From Lawsonibacter sp. (GTDB lineage: Bacteria; Bacillota; Clostridia; Oscillospirales; Oscillospiraceae), in NCBI GenBank assembly GCA_022801435.1, contig JAAWSG010000009.1:1-56382 (forward strand): a DNA stretch of 56,382 nucleotides, in the 5' to 3' direction. How positions within the stretch are numbered: position 1 is the stretch's first letter; each line of letters opens with the position of its first letter. Below the pieces are notes generated by a model. The model saw nothing but the letters and a program-made list of their open reading frames with translations, was not told the DNA's origin and ran no database searches. The translations under genes were made by a program, and so were the position numbers. Shown here in pieces: positions 15,271 through 23,845 of the stretch.

Positions 15271-16851
15271 ATGTCAAAAAAAGAGGTTAAGGTAACCAAA
15301 AAGGTCAGCCTGTATAACCGCTGGCTCAACGGCATTGAGGCCGTGGGCAATAAGCTGCCCCACCCCATCGCCCTGTTTGGCATTTTTGCCCTGGCAATCA
15401 TCATCATTTCCGCCATCTGCGCCGCGGCGGGGGTATCCGCTACCGGCGATCTGGTCTCCAATGGCGAGCTCCAGACGACCACTGTCACCGCGGTCAGCCT
15501 GCTGACCAAGGACGGTCTGGCGTACATCTTCTCCCACGCGGTGAGCAACTTCACCTCCTACGCCCCCCTGGGCATGGTGCTGGTGGCTATGCTGGGCGTG
15601 GGCGTGGCCGAGCAGTCCGGCATGATTAACGCCCTGCTGAAGCAGACCGTGAAGGTCACCCCCAAGGCCCTCATCACCCCCGTGGTGGTCTTCCTGGGCA
15701 TCATGTCCAACATCGCCTCCGACTCCGGCTACGTCATCCTCATCCCCCTGGGCGCCATGGTCTTCCGGGCCTACGGACGCCACCCCATGGCCGGTCTGGC
15801 CGCCGCCTTCGCCGGTGTGTCCGGCGGGTTCTCCGCCAACCTGCTGGTGGGCACGCTGGACCCCCTGCTGGCCGGCATCTCCCAGACCGCCGCGTCCATC
15901 ATTGACCCCAACTATCAGGTGGCGGTCATGGGCAACTTCTACTTCATGTTTGTCTCCACCTTTGTCATCACCATTCTGGGGACCCTTGTCACCGACTTCA
16001 TTGTGGAGCCCCGTCTGGCTGCCTTCAGCGGTGAGCTGCTGGCGGAGGAGGACAGCTCCCTGACCACCATCACTGACCTGGAGCGCAAGGGTCTGCGGAA
16101 GGCCGGTATCGTGGCGCTTATCTACGTGGTCATCATCGTGGCCTGCTGCATCCCCTCCAACTCTTTCTTCCGGAACGTGAACGGCGAGCTGCTGGGCCGT
16201 CCCGCCTCCCCCCTCATTGACGGCATCGTGGTCCTCATCGCCCTGCTGTTCTTCCTCCCCGCCGTGGCCTACGGCAAGACCGTCGGGACCTTCAAGAACC
16301 ACCACGAGGTCTGCGGCTCCATGGCCAAAGCGATGTCCGGAATGGGCTCCTTCCTGGCCCTGGCTTTCGTATCCGCCCAGTTCATCAACTACTTCAGCTA
16401 CACCAAGCTGGGGACCATCATCGCCCTGGCCGGCGCGGACTTCCTGGGCAAAGTGGACATCGGCCTCATCCCGCTGATGGTCATCTTCGTCCTCTTCTCC
16501 GCCTTCATGAACCTGTTCATGGGCTCCGCCTCCGCCAAGTGGAACATTCTGGCCCCGGTGTTCGTTCCCATGTTCATGCTCCTGGGCTACAGCCCCGAGC
16601 TGTGCCAGATGGCCTACCGTGTGGGCGACTCCTGCACCAACGTCATCACCCCGCTGATGACCTACTTCGCCGTCATTGTGGTCTTTGCCCAGCGCTATGA
16701 CAAGAAGGCGGGCATCGGAACCATCACCGCCACCATGATCCCCTACTCCCTGGTCTTCCTGGTGGGCTGGACCATCGTAATGATTATCTGGCTGGCCCTC
16801 GGCCTCGACATCGGCATCAGCACTGGCCTGTACTACACCCTCGGCGCGTAA
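15271..16851 (+). CDS. abgT: AbgT-family transporter
   Basis: A 526-residue integral membrane protein with the AbgT signature: N-terminal LYNRWLNGIEAVGNKLPHP, then about 11-13 hydrophobic helices, the conserved FMNLFMGSASAKWNILAPVF (about residues 413-432) and YRVGDSCTNVITPLM. AbgT proteins import p-aminobenzoyl-glutamate or export sulfonamides in proton-coupled fashion. Start 15271 follows GAAGGAG. The downstream M20 peptidase gene, separated by a hairpin, suggests that imported acyl-amino acids or dipeptides are cleaved in the cytoplasm, as AbgT works with AbgAB in E. coli. Actual substrate is not proven. Confidence 0.92.
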   Translation: MSKKEVKVTKKVSLYNRWLNGIEAVGNKLPHPIALFGIFALAIIIISAICAAAGVSATGDLVSNGELQTTTVTAVSLLTKDGLAYIFSHAVSNFTSYAPLGMVLVAMLGVGVAEQSGMINALLKQTVKVTPKALITPVVVFLGIMSNIASDSGYVILIPLGAMVFRAYGRHPMAGLAAAFAGVSGGFSANLLVGTLDPLLAGISQTAASIIDPNYQVAVMGNFYFMFVSTFVITILGTLVTDFIVEPRLAAFSGELLAEEDSSLTTITDLERKGLRKAGIVALIYVVIIVACCIPSNSFFRNVNGELLGRPASPLIDGIVVLIALLFFLPAVAYGKTVGTFKNHHEVCGSMAKAMSGMGSFLALAFVSAQFINYFSYTKLGTIIALAGADFLGKVDIGLIPLMVIFVLFSAFMNLFMGSASAKWNILAPVFVPMFMLLGYSPELCQMAYRVGDSCTNVITPLMTYFAVIVVFAQRYDKKAGIGTITATMIPYSLVFLVGWTIVMIIWLALGLDIGISTGLYYTLGA

Positions 16852-16872
16852 TCCCCCATCCCCCGAGCAGCA

Positions 16873-16897
16873 GGTCGGCCCCGCGGGGCCGGCCTTT
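16873..16897 (+). terminator. Intercistronic hairpin between abgT and the peptidase gene
   Basis: GGTCGGCCCC (16873-16882) pairs with GGGGCCGGCC (16885-16894), followed by TTTATAAAT. It may partly terminate transcription, so that the transporter is made in excess of the peptidase. Confidence 0.55.
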
Positions 16898-16919
16898 ATA
16901 AATAAAGGAGGTCTTTCCC

Positions 16920-18032
16920 ATGATTAACAAAGAACGCCTGCTCAGCACCTTCCTGGACTACGTCCGCATCGACAGCGAGAGCACCCACGAGGGGGCCATG
17001 GCCGCCCGCATCGCGGAGGATCTGAAGGCCATCGGCTGTGAGATCTATGTGGACCAGACCATGGAGCTGACCGGCAGCGAGACAGGCAACGTGTACTGCA
17101 CCCTGCCCGGGACCGTCCCCGGCGAGCCCATCCTCCTGTCCGCCCACATGGACACGGTGGTCCCCGGCGTCGGGGTGGAGCCCGTGATTGAGGACGGAGT
17201 CATCCGCAGCAAGGGGGACACCGTGCTGGGCGGGGACGACAAGTCGGGCGTGGCGGCCATTGTGGAGGCCCTGCGCACCATCGTGGAAAACAATCTGCCC
17301 CACCCCACCGTGGAGGCCATGTTCGCCGTCTGCGAGGAAATCGGCCTGCGGGGCTCCAAGCACATGGAGTACAGCCGGATTACCGCCAAGAAGGCCGCCG
17401 TCCTGGACAGCAGCGGGGACGCGGGGAAGATCATCACCGCCGCCCCAGGGCAGTACAAGCTCAACGCCGCCGTCATTGGCCGCCGCGCCCACGCCGGAGT
17501 GGCCCCGGAGGAGGGCATCAGCGCCATTCAGGTCCTGGCCGAGGCGGTGGCGAACATGAAGCTGCTGCGCATCGATGAGGAGACCACCGCCAACATCGGG
17601 AAATTTTCCGCCGACTTCGCCACCAACATTGTCCCCGAGCGGGCGGAGATTGTGGGCGAGGCCCGCAGCCGCAGTGATGAGAAGCTGGAGGCCCAGGGCA
17701 GCCACATGATGCAGTGCCTCCAGGCCGCCTGCGAGAAGTATGGCGCCGCTCTGGAGGGAGGGCTGACCAAGTCCTACAGCGCCTACTGCCATGAGGAGAG
17801 CGACCCCTTCGTCCAGGAGGTCATGGCCGCCTGCCGTAAGGCGGGAGTGGAGCCCTCTCTGGCCGCCAGCGGAGGCGGGAGCGACGCCAATAACATGAAC
17901 CTCCACGGCATCAAGGCCCTGGTCCTGGGGACCGGCATGGCGAAGGTCCACACCACCCAGGAGGAGATCACCATCAAAAACCTGGAGGACACCGCCGCCC
18001 TGGTCCTGGCGCTGGCCTGCGGACAGGGCTAA
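16920..18032 (+). CDS. M20 family metallopeptidase (PepT-like)
   Basis: A 370-residue di-zinc peptidase of the M20 family, peptidase T-like branch. Metal ligands and catalytic residues are visible in order: SAHMDTV (His/Asp), GGDDKSG (bridging Asp), VCEEIGLRGS (catalytic Glu and ligand Glu), LDSSGD (ligand Asp) and the C-terminal KVHTTQE (ligand His). The dimerisation domain is between about residues 180 and 290. It follows an ideal GGAGG site and forms an operon with the AbgT transporter. Likely substrates are tripeptides or aminoacyl conjugates brought in by that transporter. Confidence 0.9.
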   Translation: MINKERLLSTFLDYVRIDSESTHEGAMAARIAEDLKAIGCEIYVDQTMELTGSETGNVYCTLPGTVPGEPILLSAHMDTVVPGVGVEPVIEDGVIRSKGDTVLGGDDKSGVAAIVEALRTIVENNLPHPTVEAMFAVCEEIGLRGSKHMEYSRITAKKAAVLDSSGDAGKIITAAPGQYKLNAAVIGRRAHAGVAPEEGISAIQVLAEAVANMKLLRIDEETTANIGKFSADFATNIVPERAEIVGEARSRSDEKLEAQGSHMMQCLQAACEKYGAALEGGLTKSYSAYCHEESDPFVQEVMAACRKAGVEPSLAASGGGSDANNMNLHGIKALVLGTGMAKVHTTQEEITIKNLEDTAALVLALACGQG

Positions 18033-18178
18033 CCCAATCTGGAGAGAAAAGCGTGTAAGTTTACAAAAAATTCATTTTAAGTCCACGATTTTGTCTTATT
18101 TTTCTTATATGCTGTTACTGTACTCAAGATGAGTTACACATATCTCCTTTCTCTCTCCTTTTACAACACACAAGGCAG

Positions 18179-18211
18179 ATCCCCTCTCCGTAAGGAGGGG
18201 GGATTTGTCTT
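18179..18211 (+). terminator. Terminator of the AbgT/peptidase operon
   Basis: An 11-bp stem, ATCCCCTCTCC (18179-18189) with GGAGGGGGGAT (18194-18204), has a GTAA loop and is followed by TTTGTCTT. The 18033-18178 stretch before it is AT-rich and holds no feature I recognise. Confidence 0.65.
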
Positions 18212-18297
18212 GCCGTCCCTGCTGCCTTTCGTGGGCGGGGACACGGCCTGTTGTGTTCCCGCCTGCGCTCCCGGCAGCGGGCGCGGGTACATGAAAA

Positions 18298-18337
18298 GCG
18301 GGGTGTGCCGCAGAGTTTCCTCTGCGGCACACCCCGC
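18298..18337 (-). terminator. Terminator of the chemoreceptor gene
   Basis: A 17-bp GC-rich stem runs from GCGGGGTGTGCCGCAGA (18298-18314) to its exact complement ending at 18337. On the minus strand it is preceded by the chemoreceptor stop and followed by TTTTC. Confidence 0.8.
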
Positions 18338-18348
18338 AAAAAATTCCC

Positions 18349-19725
18349 TCAGCGGCGGCGGTTCAGCCGGAAGGACCGCATCAGCTGCTCCAGCAGATTG
18401 GCCTGGGAGGAGAGCTGCTCACTGGCGGCGGCGCACTCCTCGCTGGTGGCGGAGTTGGTCTGGACCACGGCGGAAATCTGGTCGATGCCCTCGTTGACCT
18501 GCTCCAGGGCCTGGGTCTGACTGGCGACCGCCTCCACCACCACGGCCATCTGGGTGGTCACCTGGCCGGCGCTCTGGCTGGTCTCCTCCAGGGCCTTTGT
18601 CACTCGGTCCACCACGGTCCCGCCCTGGGTGACGGCGTCGATGGAGCCCTCAATCAGGTTCTTGGTGGCCTTGGCGGCCTCATCGGATTTGGTGGCCAGG
18701 TTGCGCACCTCGTCGGCCACCACAGCAAACCCCTTCCCCGCGGACCCTGCCCGGGCGGCCTCCACCGCGGCGTTCAGGGCCAGGATGTTGGTCTGGAAGG
18801 CGATATCCTCAATGGTGGAGATAATCTTCCCAATCTCAATGGAGGAGGTGGAGATGCGCTCCATGGCGGCGTTCAGCTCCTTGACGTGCTCCACGCTCAC
18901 CCCCAGGTGTCCGCCGGCCTCATTGACATAGATCCCGGCCTGGTCCGCGGCGGCGGCGGTCCGCTGGGCGTTCTCCGAGATGTCGGCAATGGTGGCGGAC
19001 AGCTCTTCAATGGAGCTGGCCTGCTCCGTCGCCCCCTGCGCCAGTCCCTGGGCGCTGTTGGACACCTGGTTCGCCCCCGCGGCCACCTGATTGGCGCTCT
19101 CTGAGATCTGCCCCATGGCGTCGTTCAGCCTGGTGACAATGCCGTCCATGGAGTGCCGGATGGAAGCAAAGTCGCCCACATAGTCCTGCCGGGGGCTGTG
19201 GGTCAGGTCCCCGTTGGCAATGGCGCCCAGCACATCCCCGATCTCTCCGATGTAGGTCCGCAGGCGGTGAATGGTGTCCTCAAAGATGAGGCTCAGCTCC
19301 CCGATTTCATCGCTGGCGCGGGGGGTGACCTGGACATCCTCCCCGCGGGACAGGCCCAGATCCCCCTGCTCCAGCCGCATTGCCACCTGGGAGATCTCCG
19401 CCAGCGGGCGGGAGACCTGATTTTTCAGGTAGGCGGTCAGCACCAGGATGCACACTGCAATTTCGATGATCGCAATGACAAGGGCCAGCAGCAGCACAAT
19501 ACCCGTCCCCCGGGCGGCAGCGCTCAGGCTGGCCTCATAGCTCAGCCCGTTCAGGCTCTGGTTGGCCAGCGTCCGTACCATCAGTCCATGGAAGAGATAG
19601 GCGCATACCGCCACCGATATCACAATGGAGAGAGCAAGCATAATTGCCACCACATTGCCGACCTTCTGTCCGATGCGCTTGTACTTCCCCGATAATCTGC
19701 CCTTGACCGTCTGAGTTGTTTCCAT
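18349..19725 (-). CDS. Methyl-accepting chemotaxis-type protein lacking a ligand-binding domain
   Basis: A 458-residue protein with two membrane helices near residues 22-47 and 74-98 separated by only about 25 residues, so there is no extracellular sensor domain. A HAMP-like segment follows ([17 protein letters not shown]), then a long signalling coiled coil. The hairpin tip is fully conserved: [15 protein letters not shown] then [15 protein letters not shown], the CheA/CheW contact region. GGAGTG precedes the ATG. No cheA, cheW or flagellar gene lies in the window, so it is an orphan here. It may sense the membrane, a cytoplasmic state or a partner protein. Confidence 0.9.
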   Translation of the reverse strand: METTQTVKGRLSGKYKRIGQKVGNVVAIMLALSIVISVAVCAYLFHGLMVRTLANQSLNGLSYEASLSAAARGTGIVLLLALVIAIIEIAVCILVLTAYLKNQVSRPLAEISQVAMRLEQGDLGLSRGEDVQVTPRASDEIGELSLIFEDTIHRLRTYIGEIGDVLGAIANGDLTHSPRQDYVGDFASIRHSMDGIVTRLNDAMGQISESANQVAAGANQVSNSAQGLAQGATEQASSIEELSATIADISENAQRTAAAADQAGIYVNEAGGHLGVSVEHVKELNAAMERISTSSIEIGKIISTIEDIAFQTNILALNAAVEAARAGSAGKGFAVVADEVRNLATKSDEAAKATKNLIEGSIDAVTQGGTVVDRVTKALEETSQSAGQVTTQMAVVVEAVASQTQALEQVNEGIDQISAVVQTNSATSEECAAASEQLSSQANLLEQLMRSFRLNRRR

Positions 19726-19987
19726 GCCTGCTCACTCCAATTTTCCCAAAATATATGATTCCATGCGAACGCTTTTATCTTACCACAGAAACCGGATTTT
19801 TGGAAGCCCTTTTTGCACATTTCTCTCTGTTCCACAAGGGGCTACCCATAGATTCCGCCGCTTCCAAGGCGAAGTTTGGAGAAAATTTCAAAAAGAACCT
19901 TTTTCAAAGGGGGCGGATATGCTATAATAAATTACAACAGCGCGCATTCAGCCATCGGTGCGCAGGAATAGCGGGGAGGAAGGACCT

Positions 19988-20302
19988 ATGAAGAACAAGA
20001 TTGCCGTCACCATCGCCGGGCGGGAGTACACCATGGTCGCGGTAGAGGACGAGGGGTACGTCCGCCGGTGCGCCGCCCACGTGGATGAACAGCTGCGGCC
20101 CATCCTGGCCGGGCGGCTGTCCCAGGCGGACGGGGCGGTGCTGGCAGCGATGAACATCGCGGACCAGTATTTTAAGGAGCAGCAGACCGCCGAGGCGCTG
20201 CGCAAGCAGATTAAGGACAGCCTGGATGAGATCGCCCGGCTGAAGGACGAGCTGTCCCAGACCAAGCGGGAGCTGTTCAAGGCCCAGAACCGGAAGAACT
20301 GA
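19988..20302 (+). CDS. zapA: Cell division protein ZapA
   Basis: A 104-residue ZapA homologue: N-terminal beta-rich domain (KIAVTIAGREYTMVAVEDE, then YVRRCAAHVDEQL) followed by a long coiled coil (about residues 55-104). ZapA promotes bundling of FtsZ at the division ring. The start at 19988 follows GGAGGAAGG; the frame upstream is not conserved. A TATAAT-like box about 60 bases upstream suggests a local promoter. It is transcribed with the U32 peptidase gene 11 bases downstream, an arrangement common in clostridia. Confidence 0.9.
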   Translation: MKNKIAVTIAGREYTMVAVEDEGYVRRCAAHVDEQLRPILAGRLSQADGAVLAAMNIADQYFKEQQTAEALRKQIKDSLDEIARLKDELSQTKRELFKAQNRKN

Positions 20303-20313
20303 GGGGGCCGCCG

Positions 20314-22398
20314 ATGCTGGAACTGCTTGCCCCCGCCGGGTCCATGGAGGCCCTGACCGCCGCGGTGCAGAACGGGGCGGACGCCGTCTATCTGGGCTAT
20401 GGGGATTTTAACGCCCGGCGCAACGCGAAAAATTTCACCTGGGAGGAGGCCGCGCAGGCGGTGGCCTACTGCCATCTCCGGGGATGCCGCGTCCACCTGA
20501 CCCTGAACACCCTGCTGACAGACCGGGAGCTCCCCGCCGCCGCCGAGGTGGCCGCCCACGCCAGCGACATCGGGGTGGACGCGGTCATCGTCCAGGACCT
20601 GGGGGCCCTGCGGATGCTGCGGCAGACCGTCCCCGGCATGGCCCTCCACGGCTCCACCCAGATGACCGTCCACTCCCTGGACGGAGTCAAGCAGTGCGCC
20701 GACCTGGGCATCAGCCGGGTGGTGCTGGGCCGGGAGCTGAGCCGGGACCAAATCGCCTCCATCTGCCAGCACTCCCCCATTGAGATCGAGGTCTTCGGCC
20801 ACGGGGCCCTGTGTATGTGCTGGTCGGGACAGTGCTTTTTCTCCTCCGTCCTTGGCGGGCGCAGCGGCAACCGGGGTCTGTGTGCCCAGCCCTGCCGGCT
20901 CAGCTACGGCTGGGGGAACCGGGCGGACGGCCACCCCCTGTCCCTCAAGGACCTCTCCATGGCGGGCCACCTGCGGGAGCTGGAGGAGATGGGGGTTGCC
21001 TGCCTGAAGCTGGAGGGCCGGATGAAGCGCCCCGAGTACGTGGCCCTGGTCACCGGGGTGTACAGCCGCGCCCTGCGGGAGGGGCGGGAGCCCACGGCGG
21101 AGGAGGTGGAGGTCCTGGCCCAGACCTTCTCCCGCCAGGGCTTTACGGACGGATATTTTATAGGCAGGACCGGGCCGGAGATGTTCGGGGTCCGGCAGGA
21201 GGAGAAGGAGCCCAGGGAGCTCTACGCCCAGGCCCGGAGCACCTACCAGAGCGGGGAGAACCGGAAGGAGCCGGTGCAGCTCTTCGCCCTCATCCAGCCC
21301 GGGGAGCCCGCCCAGGTGGCCGCGCAGGACAGGCAGGGACATGTGGCCCGGGTGGAGGGCCCCGTCCCCGAGGAGGCGCGGAGCCTCCCCCTCACCCGCG
21401 AGAAGGTGGAGGGTCAGCTCAGCCGCACCGGAGGGACCCCCTTCCTGTGCGAGAGGGCCACCGCCAAGGTGGGGGAGGAGCTGTCCCTGCCGCTGTCCGC
21501 CCTCAACGACCTGCGCCGCCGCGCCCTGGCCGGGCTGGCCCTCCAGCGGCAGGCCGTCACCCCCCGCCCCAAAGAGCCCTTCCGGGCCGGGGTCCGGTAC
21601 GAAAATCAGAAGGAGCCCCCGGTGTTCACCCTCTCCCTGCGGACCGCGGAGCAGCTCAGCGGGGAGCTGCTGGAGCGCCGGCCCGCCCTCATCTACCTCC
21701 CGGTGGAGGACCGGGACGCCTGTCTGGAGGCGGCGGAGCGCTGCCGGAAGGCGGGGGTCCCCGCCGCCGCCGCCCTGCCCCGCATCTGCACCGACAACGA
21801 GCTGACTCGCCTGGAGGAGACCCTGACGGCCCTGCGGCAGGCGGGGGTGGAGCAGGCCCTGGCGGGGAACTGGGGCGGGGTCCGGCGGGCGTTCCAGCTG
21901 GGCTTCCAGGTCCGGGGGGACTACGGCCTGGGGGTGTATAACAGCCAGACCATGAAGGAGCTGAAGCGGCTGGGCCTCCTCTCCGCCACCGCCTCCTTCG
22001 AGCTGCGGCTGGCCCAGCTGCGGGACCTGTCCAAAACCATCCCCACCGAATTCATCGCCTATGGCCGCCTGCCCCTGATGATTACCGAGAACTGCATCCT
22101 CCACAACCGCTCCGGACAGCACACCTGCGGCGAAGTCAGACAGCTCACCGACCGCAGGGGAGAGCGCTTCCCTGTGGTCCGGGCCTGGGTCTGCCGGAAC
22201 GAGATCCTCAACTCCAAAACGCTCTTTCTGGCGGACCGGGCGGCGGACTGGCGGCGGCTGGGCCTGTGGGGGGCCCGGCTGATGTTCACCACCGAGCGCG
22301 CCTCGGAGTGCGTCCAGGTGCTGGACCGCTATTTGGAACAAAACCGGTATCAGCCCAGCGGCTACACCCGGGGTCTGTACTACCGGGAGGTGGAGTAG
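20314..22398 (+). CDS. U32 peptidase-family protein (RlhA/TrhP-like RNA hydroxylation group)
   Basis: A 694-residue member of the U32 family with the N-terminal signature ELLAPAGSMEALTAAVQNGADAVYLG. Its cysteine cluster lies around residues 167-196 (ALCMCWSGQCFFSS, then NRGLCAQPCR) and would hold an Fe-S centre. A C-terminal extension (DUF3656-like) carries a further pair of cysteines. Characterised relatives use prephenate-dependent chemistry to hydroxylate 23S rRNA cytidine (RlhA) or tRNA uridine 34 (TrhP); protease activity is doubtful. Length matches the RlhA-type, two-part members. It is co-transcribed with zapA. Which RNA it modifies here cannot be told from sequence. Confidence 0.88.
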   Translation: MLELLAPAGSMEALTAAVQNGADAVYLGYGDFNARRNAKNFTWEEAAQAVAYCHLRGCRVHLTLNTLLTDRELPAAAEVAAHASDIGVDAVIVQDLGALRMLRQTVPGMALHGSTQMTVHSLDGVKQCADLGISRVVLGRELSRDQIASICQHSPIEIEVFGHGALCMCWSGQCFFSSVLGGRSGNRGLCAQPCRLSYGWGNRADGHPLSLKDLSMAGHLRELEEMGVACLKLEGRMKRPEYVALVTGVYSRALREGREPTAEEVEVLAQTFSRQGFTDGYFIGRTGPEMFGVRQEEKEPRELYAQARSTYQSGENRKEPVQLFALIQPGEPAQVAAQDRQGHVARVEGPVPEEARSLPLTREKVEGQLSRTGGTPFLCERATAKVGEELSLPLSALNDLRRRALAGLALQRQAVTPRPKEPFRAGVRYENQKEPPVFTLSLRTAEQLSGELLERRPALIYLPVEDRDACLEAAERCRKAGVPAAAALPRICTDNELTRLEETLTALRQAGVEQALAGNWGGVRRAFQLGFQVRGDYGLGVYNSQTMKELKRLGLLSATASFELRLAQLRDLSKTIPTEFIAYGRLPLMITENCILHNRSGQHTCGEVRQLTDRRGERFPVVRAWVCRNEILNSKTLFLADRAADWRRLGLWGARLMFTTERASECVQVLDRYLEQNRYQPSGYTRGLYYREVE

Positions 22399-22450
22399 CC
22401 CCTGTTATGTAACCTACGCGCACTGGAATCAGCCCTTCCAAAATTAGGCA

Positions 22451-22489
22451 AGCCCCTTTCCCCAGTCAGAGTTTTTGGGGAAAGGGGCT
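22451..22489. terminator. Hairpin downstream of the U32 gene
   Basis: AGCCCCTTTCCCC (22451-22463) pairs with GGGGAAAGGGGCT (22477-22489). The plus strand lacks a U-run after it, so termination may be weak or factor-assisted. Confidence 0.5.
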
Positions 22490-22492
22490 GAG

Positions 22493-22535
22493 TTATCCAC
22501 AGGGTTGTGGAAAAAGCTGTGGAAAGTGTTGATAA
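22493..22535. promoter_or_regulatory. Cluster of DnaA-box-like 9-mers
   Basis: A perfect DnaA box TTATCCACA (22493-22501) is followed in inverted orientation by TGTGGAAAA (22506-22514, one mismatch to TGTGGATAA), TGTGGAAAG (22518-22526, two mismatches) and TGTTGATAA (22527-22535, one mismatch). An AT-rich run (CTTTTTGTATTG) comes next. The four sites lie between convergent genes, far from any dnaA or dnaN gene visible here. Confidence 0.55.
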
Positions 22536-22608
22536 CTTTTTGTATTGCCCGTTCACATGGCGGTGTTATGTCAATCGAACAGCCGGAAAATGCCCGCCCC
22601 CGCGCCCC

Positions 22609-23076
22609 TTAATTGCGCAGAGTGGCCCTCAGCCGGTCAGGACGCCGCAGCAGATCCAGCCCGTCCAGGGCGGAGCGCACCAGCACATCCGCCTCCGCCA
22701 GCAGGCCGGCGCACATCCCCTCCTCCAGCAGGACGGCGATGGACAGCCCGGCACAGCGGAACATGGGGATGTCGTTAAACCCGTTGCCCATGCAGACCAC
22801 CCCATCCCCCAGGGCGCGGACGATCTCCTCCTTGCACCTGCCCGCCCCCTCCCGGGGAAAGGTGTGCAGCTTCACGCCCAGGCCCCCGCACTGCTTGGCC
22901 GCCGTGCCGTAGGTGTCCGCCGTCAGCACGTGGACCTCCAGGGTCCGGCTCAGCTCCCCCAGGGGGGCGGCCAGCTCGGGCAGGAGCTTCCCGTCCACGG
23001 CGATGGTCCCGTTGTAGTCCAGCACCAGATGGCGCAGCGCCAGGGGCTCCCGGCCAGGGATCTCAATGTTCAGCAT
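22609..23076 (-). CDS. HAD-superfamily hydrolase-like protein (soluble P-type-ATPase group)
   Basis: A 155-residue compact HAD protein. Motif I is LDYNGT, with Asn instead of the second Asp that phosphatases use; motif II is LTADT; motif III/IV is GNGFNDIPMF. The DYNGT form resembles the family described as soluble P-type ATPases (COG4087), whose substrate is unknown. Start 23076 follows AGGAGGAATTGC; the longer frame overlaps pstB. It lies 19 bases after pstB and is probably the last gene of the pst operon, which hints at a phosphate-related role, but enzymatic activity is uncertain. Confidence 0.75.
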   Translation of the reverse strand: MLNIEIPGREPLALRHLVLDYNGTIAVDGKLLPELAAPLGELSRTLEVHVLTADTYGTAAKQCGGLGVKLHTFPREGAGRCKEEIVRALGDGVVCMGNGFNDIPMFRCAGLSIAVLLEEGMCAGLLAEADVLVRSALDGLDLLRRPDRLRATLRN

Positions 23077-23095
23077 TGCAATTCCTCCTATCTCA

Positions 23096-23845
23096 CTATC
23101 CAATGGCCCCTGAGAGGAAATCCCGGGCCGCCTCCTGCTGCGGGGCGGCGAAAAAGGCCGGGCTCTCCCCAAACTCCACCAGCCGCCCGCTGTAGAGGCA
23201 GGCCGTCCAGTCCGAGATGCGCCGGGCCTGGGCGATGTTGTGGGTGACGATGACGATGGTATAGCGCTCCTTCAGAGCCAGCAGCATCTTCTCAATCACC
23301 GCGGAGGCCTTGACGTCCAGGGCGGAGCAGGGCTCGTCCAGCAGAAGCACCTCGGGCTCCACTGTCAGCGCCCGGGCGATGCACAGCCGCTGCTGCTGGC
23401 CCCCGGAGAGCTTTAGGGCGCTCCGGCCCAGGTCGTCCTTGACCTCACTGTACAGCCCGGCCAGCTCCAGCTTCTCCCGCACCAGGGCGTCCAGCCGCTT
23501 CTTGTCCCGCACCCCGTAGTACCGGGGGGCGTAGACCATGTTTTTATAGATGGAGAAGGGGAAGGGGGCGGGGGTCTGAAAGACCAGCCCGATCCGGCGG
23601 CGGACCTCCTCCGGGGACAGGCTGGTGATATCCGCTCCCCCCAGCAGGACCCGGCCCTCCACCGCCGCCCCGGGCTCCTCCCGCAGCAGACCGTTCATGG
23701 CCCGCAGCAGGGTGGACTTCCCGCAGCCCGAGGGCCCAATGACGGCGGTGATCTGATACCTGGGGATTTTTAGGGAAACTTCTTCCAGCGCCCGCCGCCC
23801 GTCATAGGAGGCGGACAGCCCCTCCAGCGTCAGGATCGGTTCCAT
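23096..23845 (-). CDS. pstB: Phosphate ABC transporter ATP-binding protein PstB
   Basis: A 249-residue ABC ATPase with Walker A GPSGCGKST (37-45), Q-loop VFQTPAPFPFSIYKN, signature LSGGQQQR (146-153) and Walker B LLLDEPCSALD (167-177). The PstB subgroup is shown by the PFPFSIYKN Q-loop segment and by context. It energises phosphate uptake through PstCA. The ATG follows GAGGAGG and overlaps the end of pstA by 16 bases, implying coupling. Confidence 0.9.
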   Translation of the reverse strand: MEPILTLEGLSASYDGRRALEEVSLKIPRYQITAVIGPSGCGKSTLLRAMNGLLREEPGAAVEGRVLLGGADITSLSPEEVRRRIGLVFQTPAPFPFSIYKNMVYAPRYYGVRDKKRLDALVREKLELAGLYSEVKDDLGRSALKLSGGQQQRLCIARALTVEPEVLLLDEPCSALDVKASAVIEKMLLALKERYTIVIVTHNIAQARRISDWTACLYSGRLVEFGESPAFFAAPQQEAARDFLSGAIG

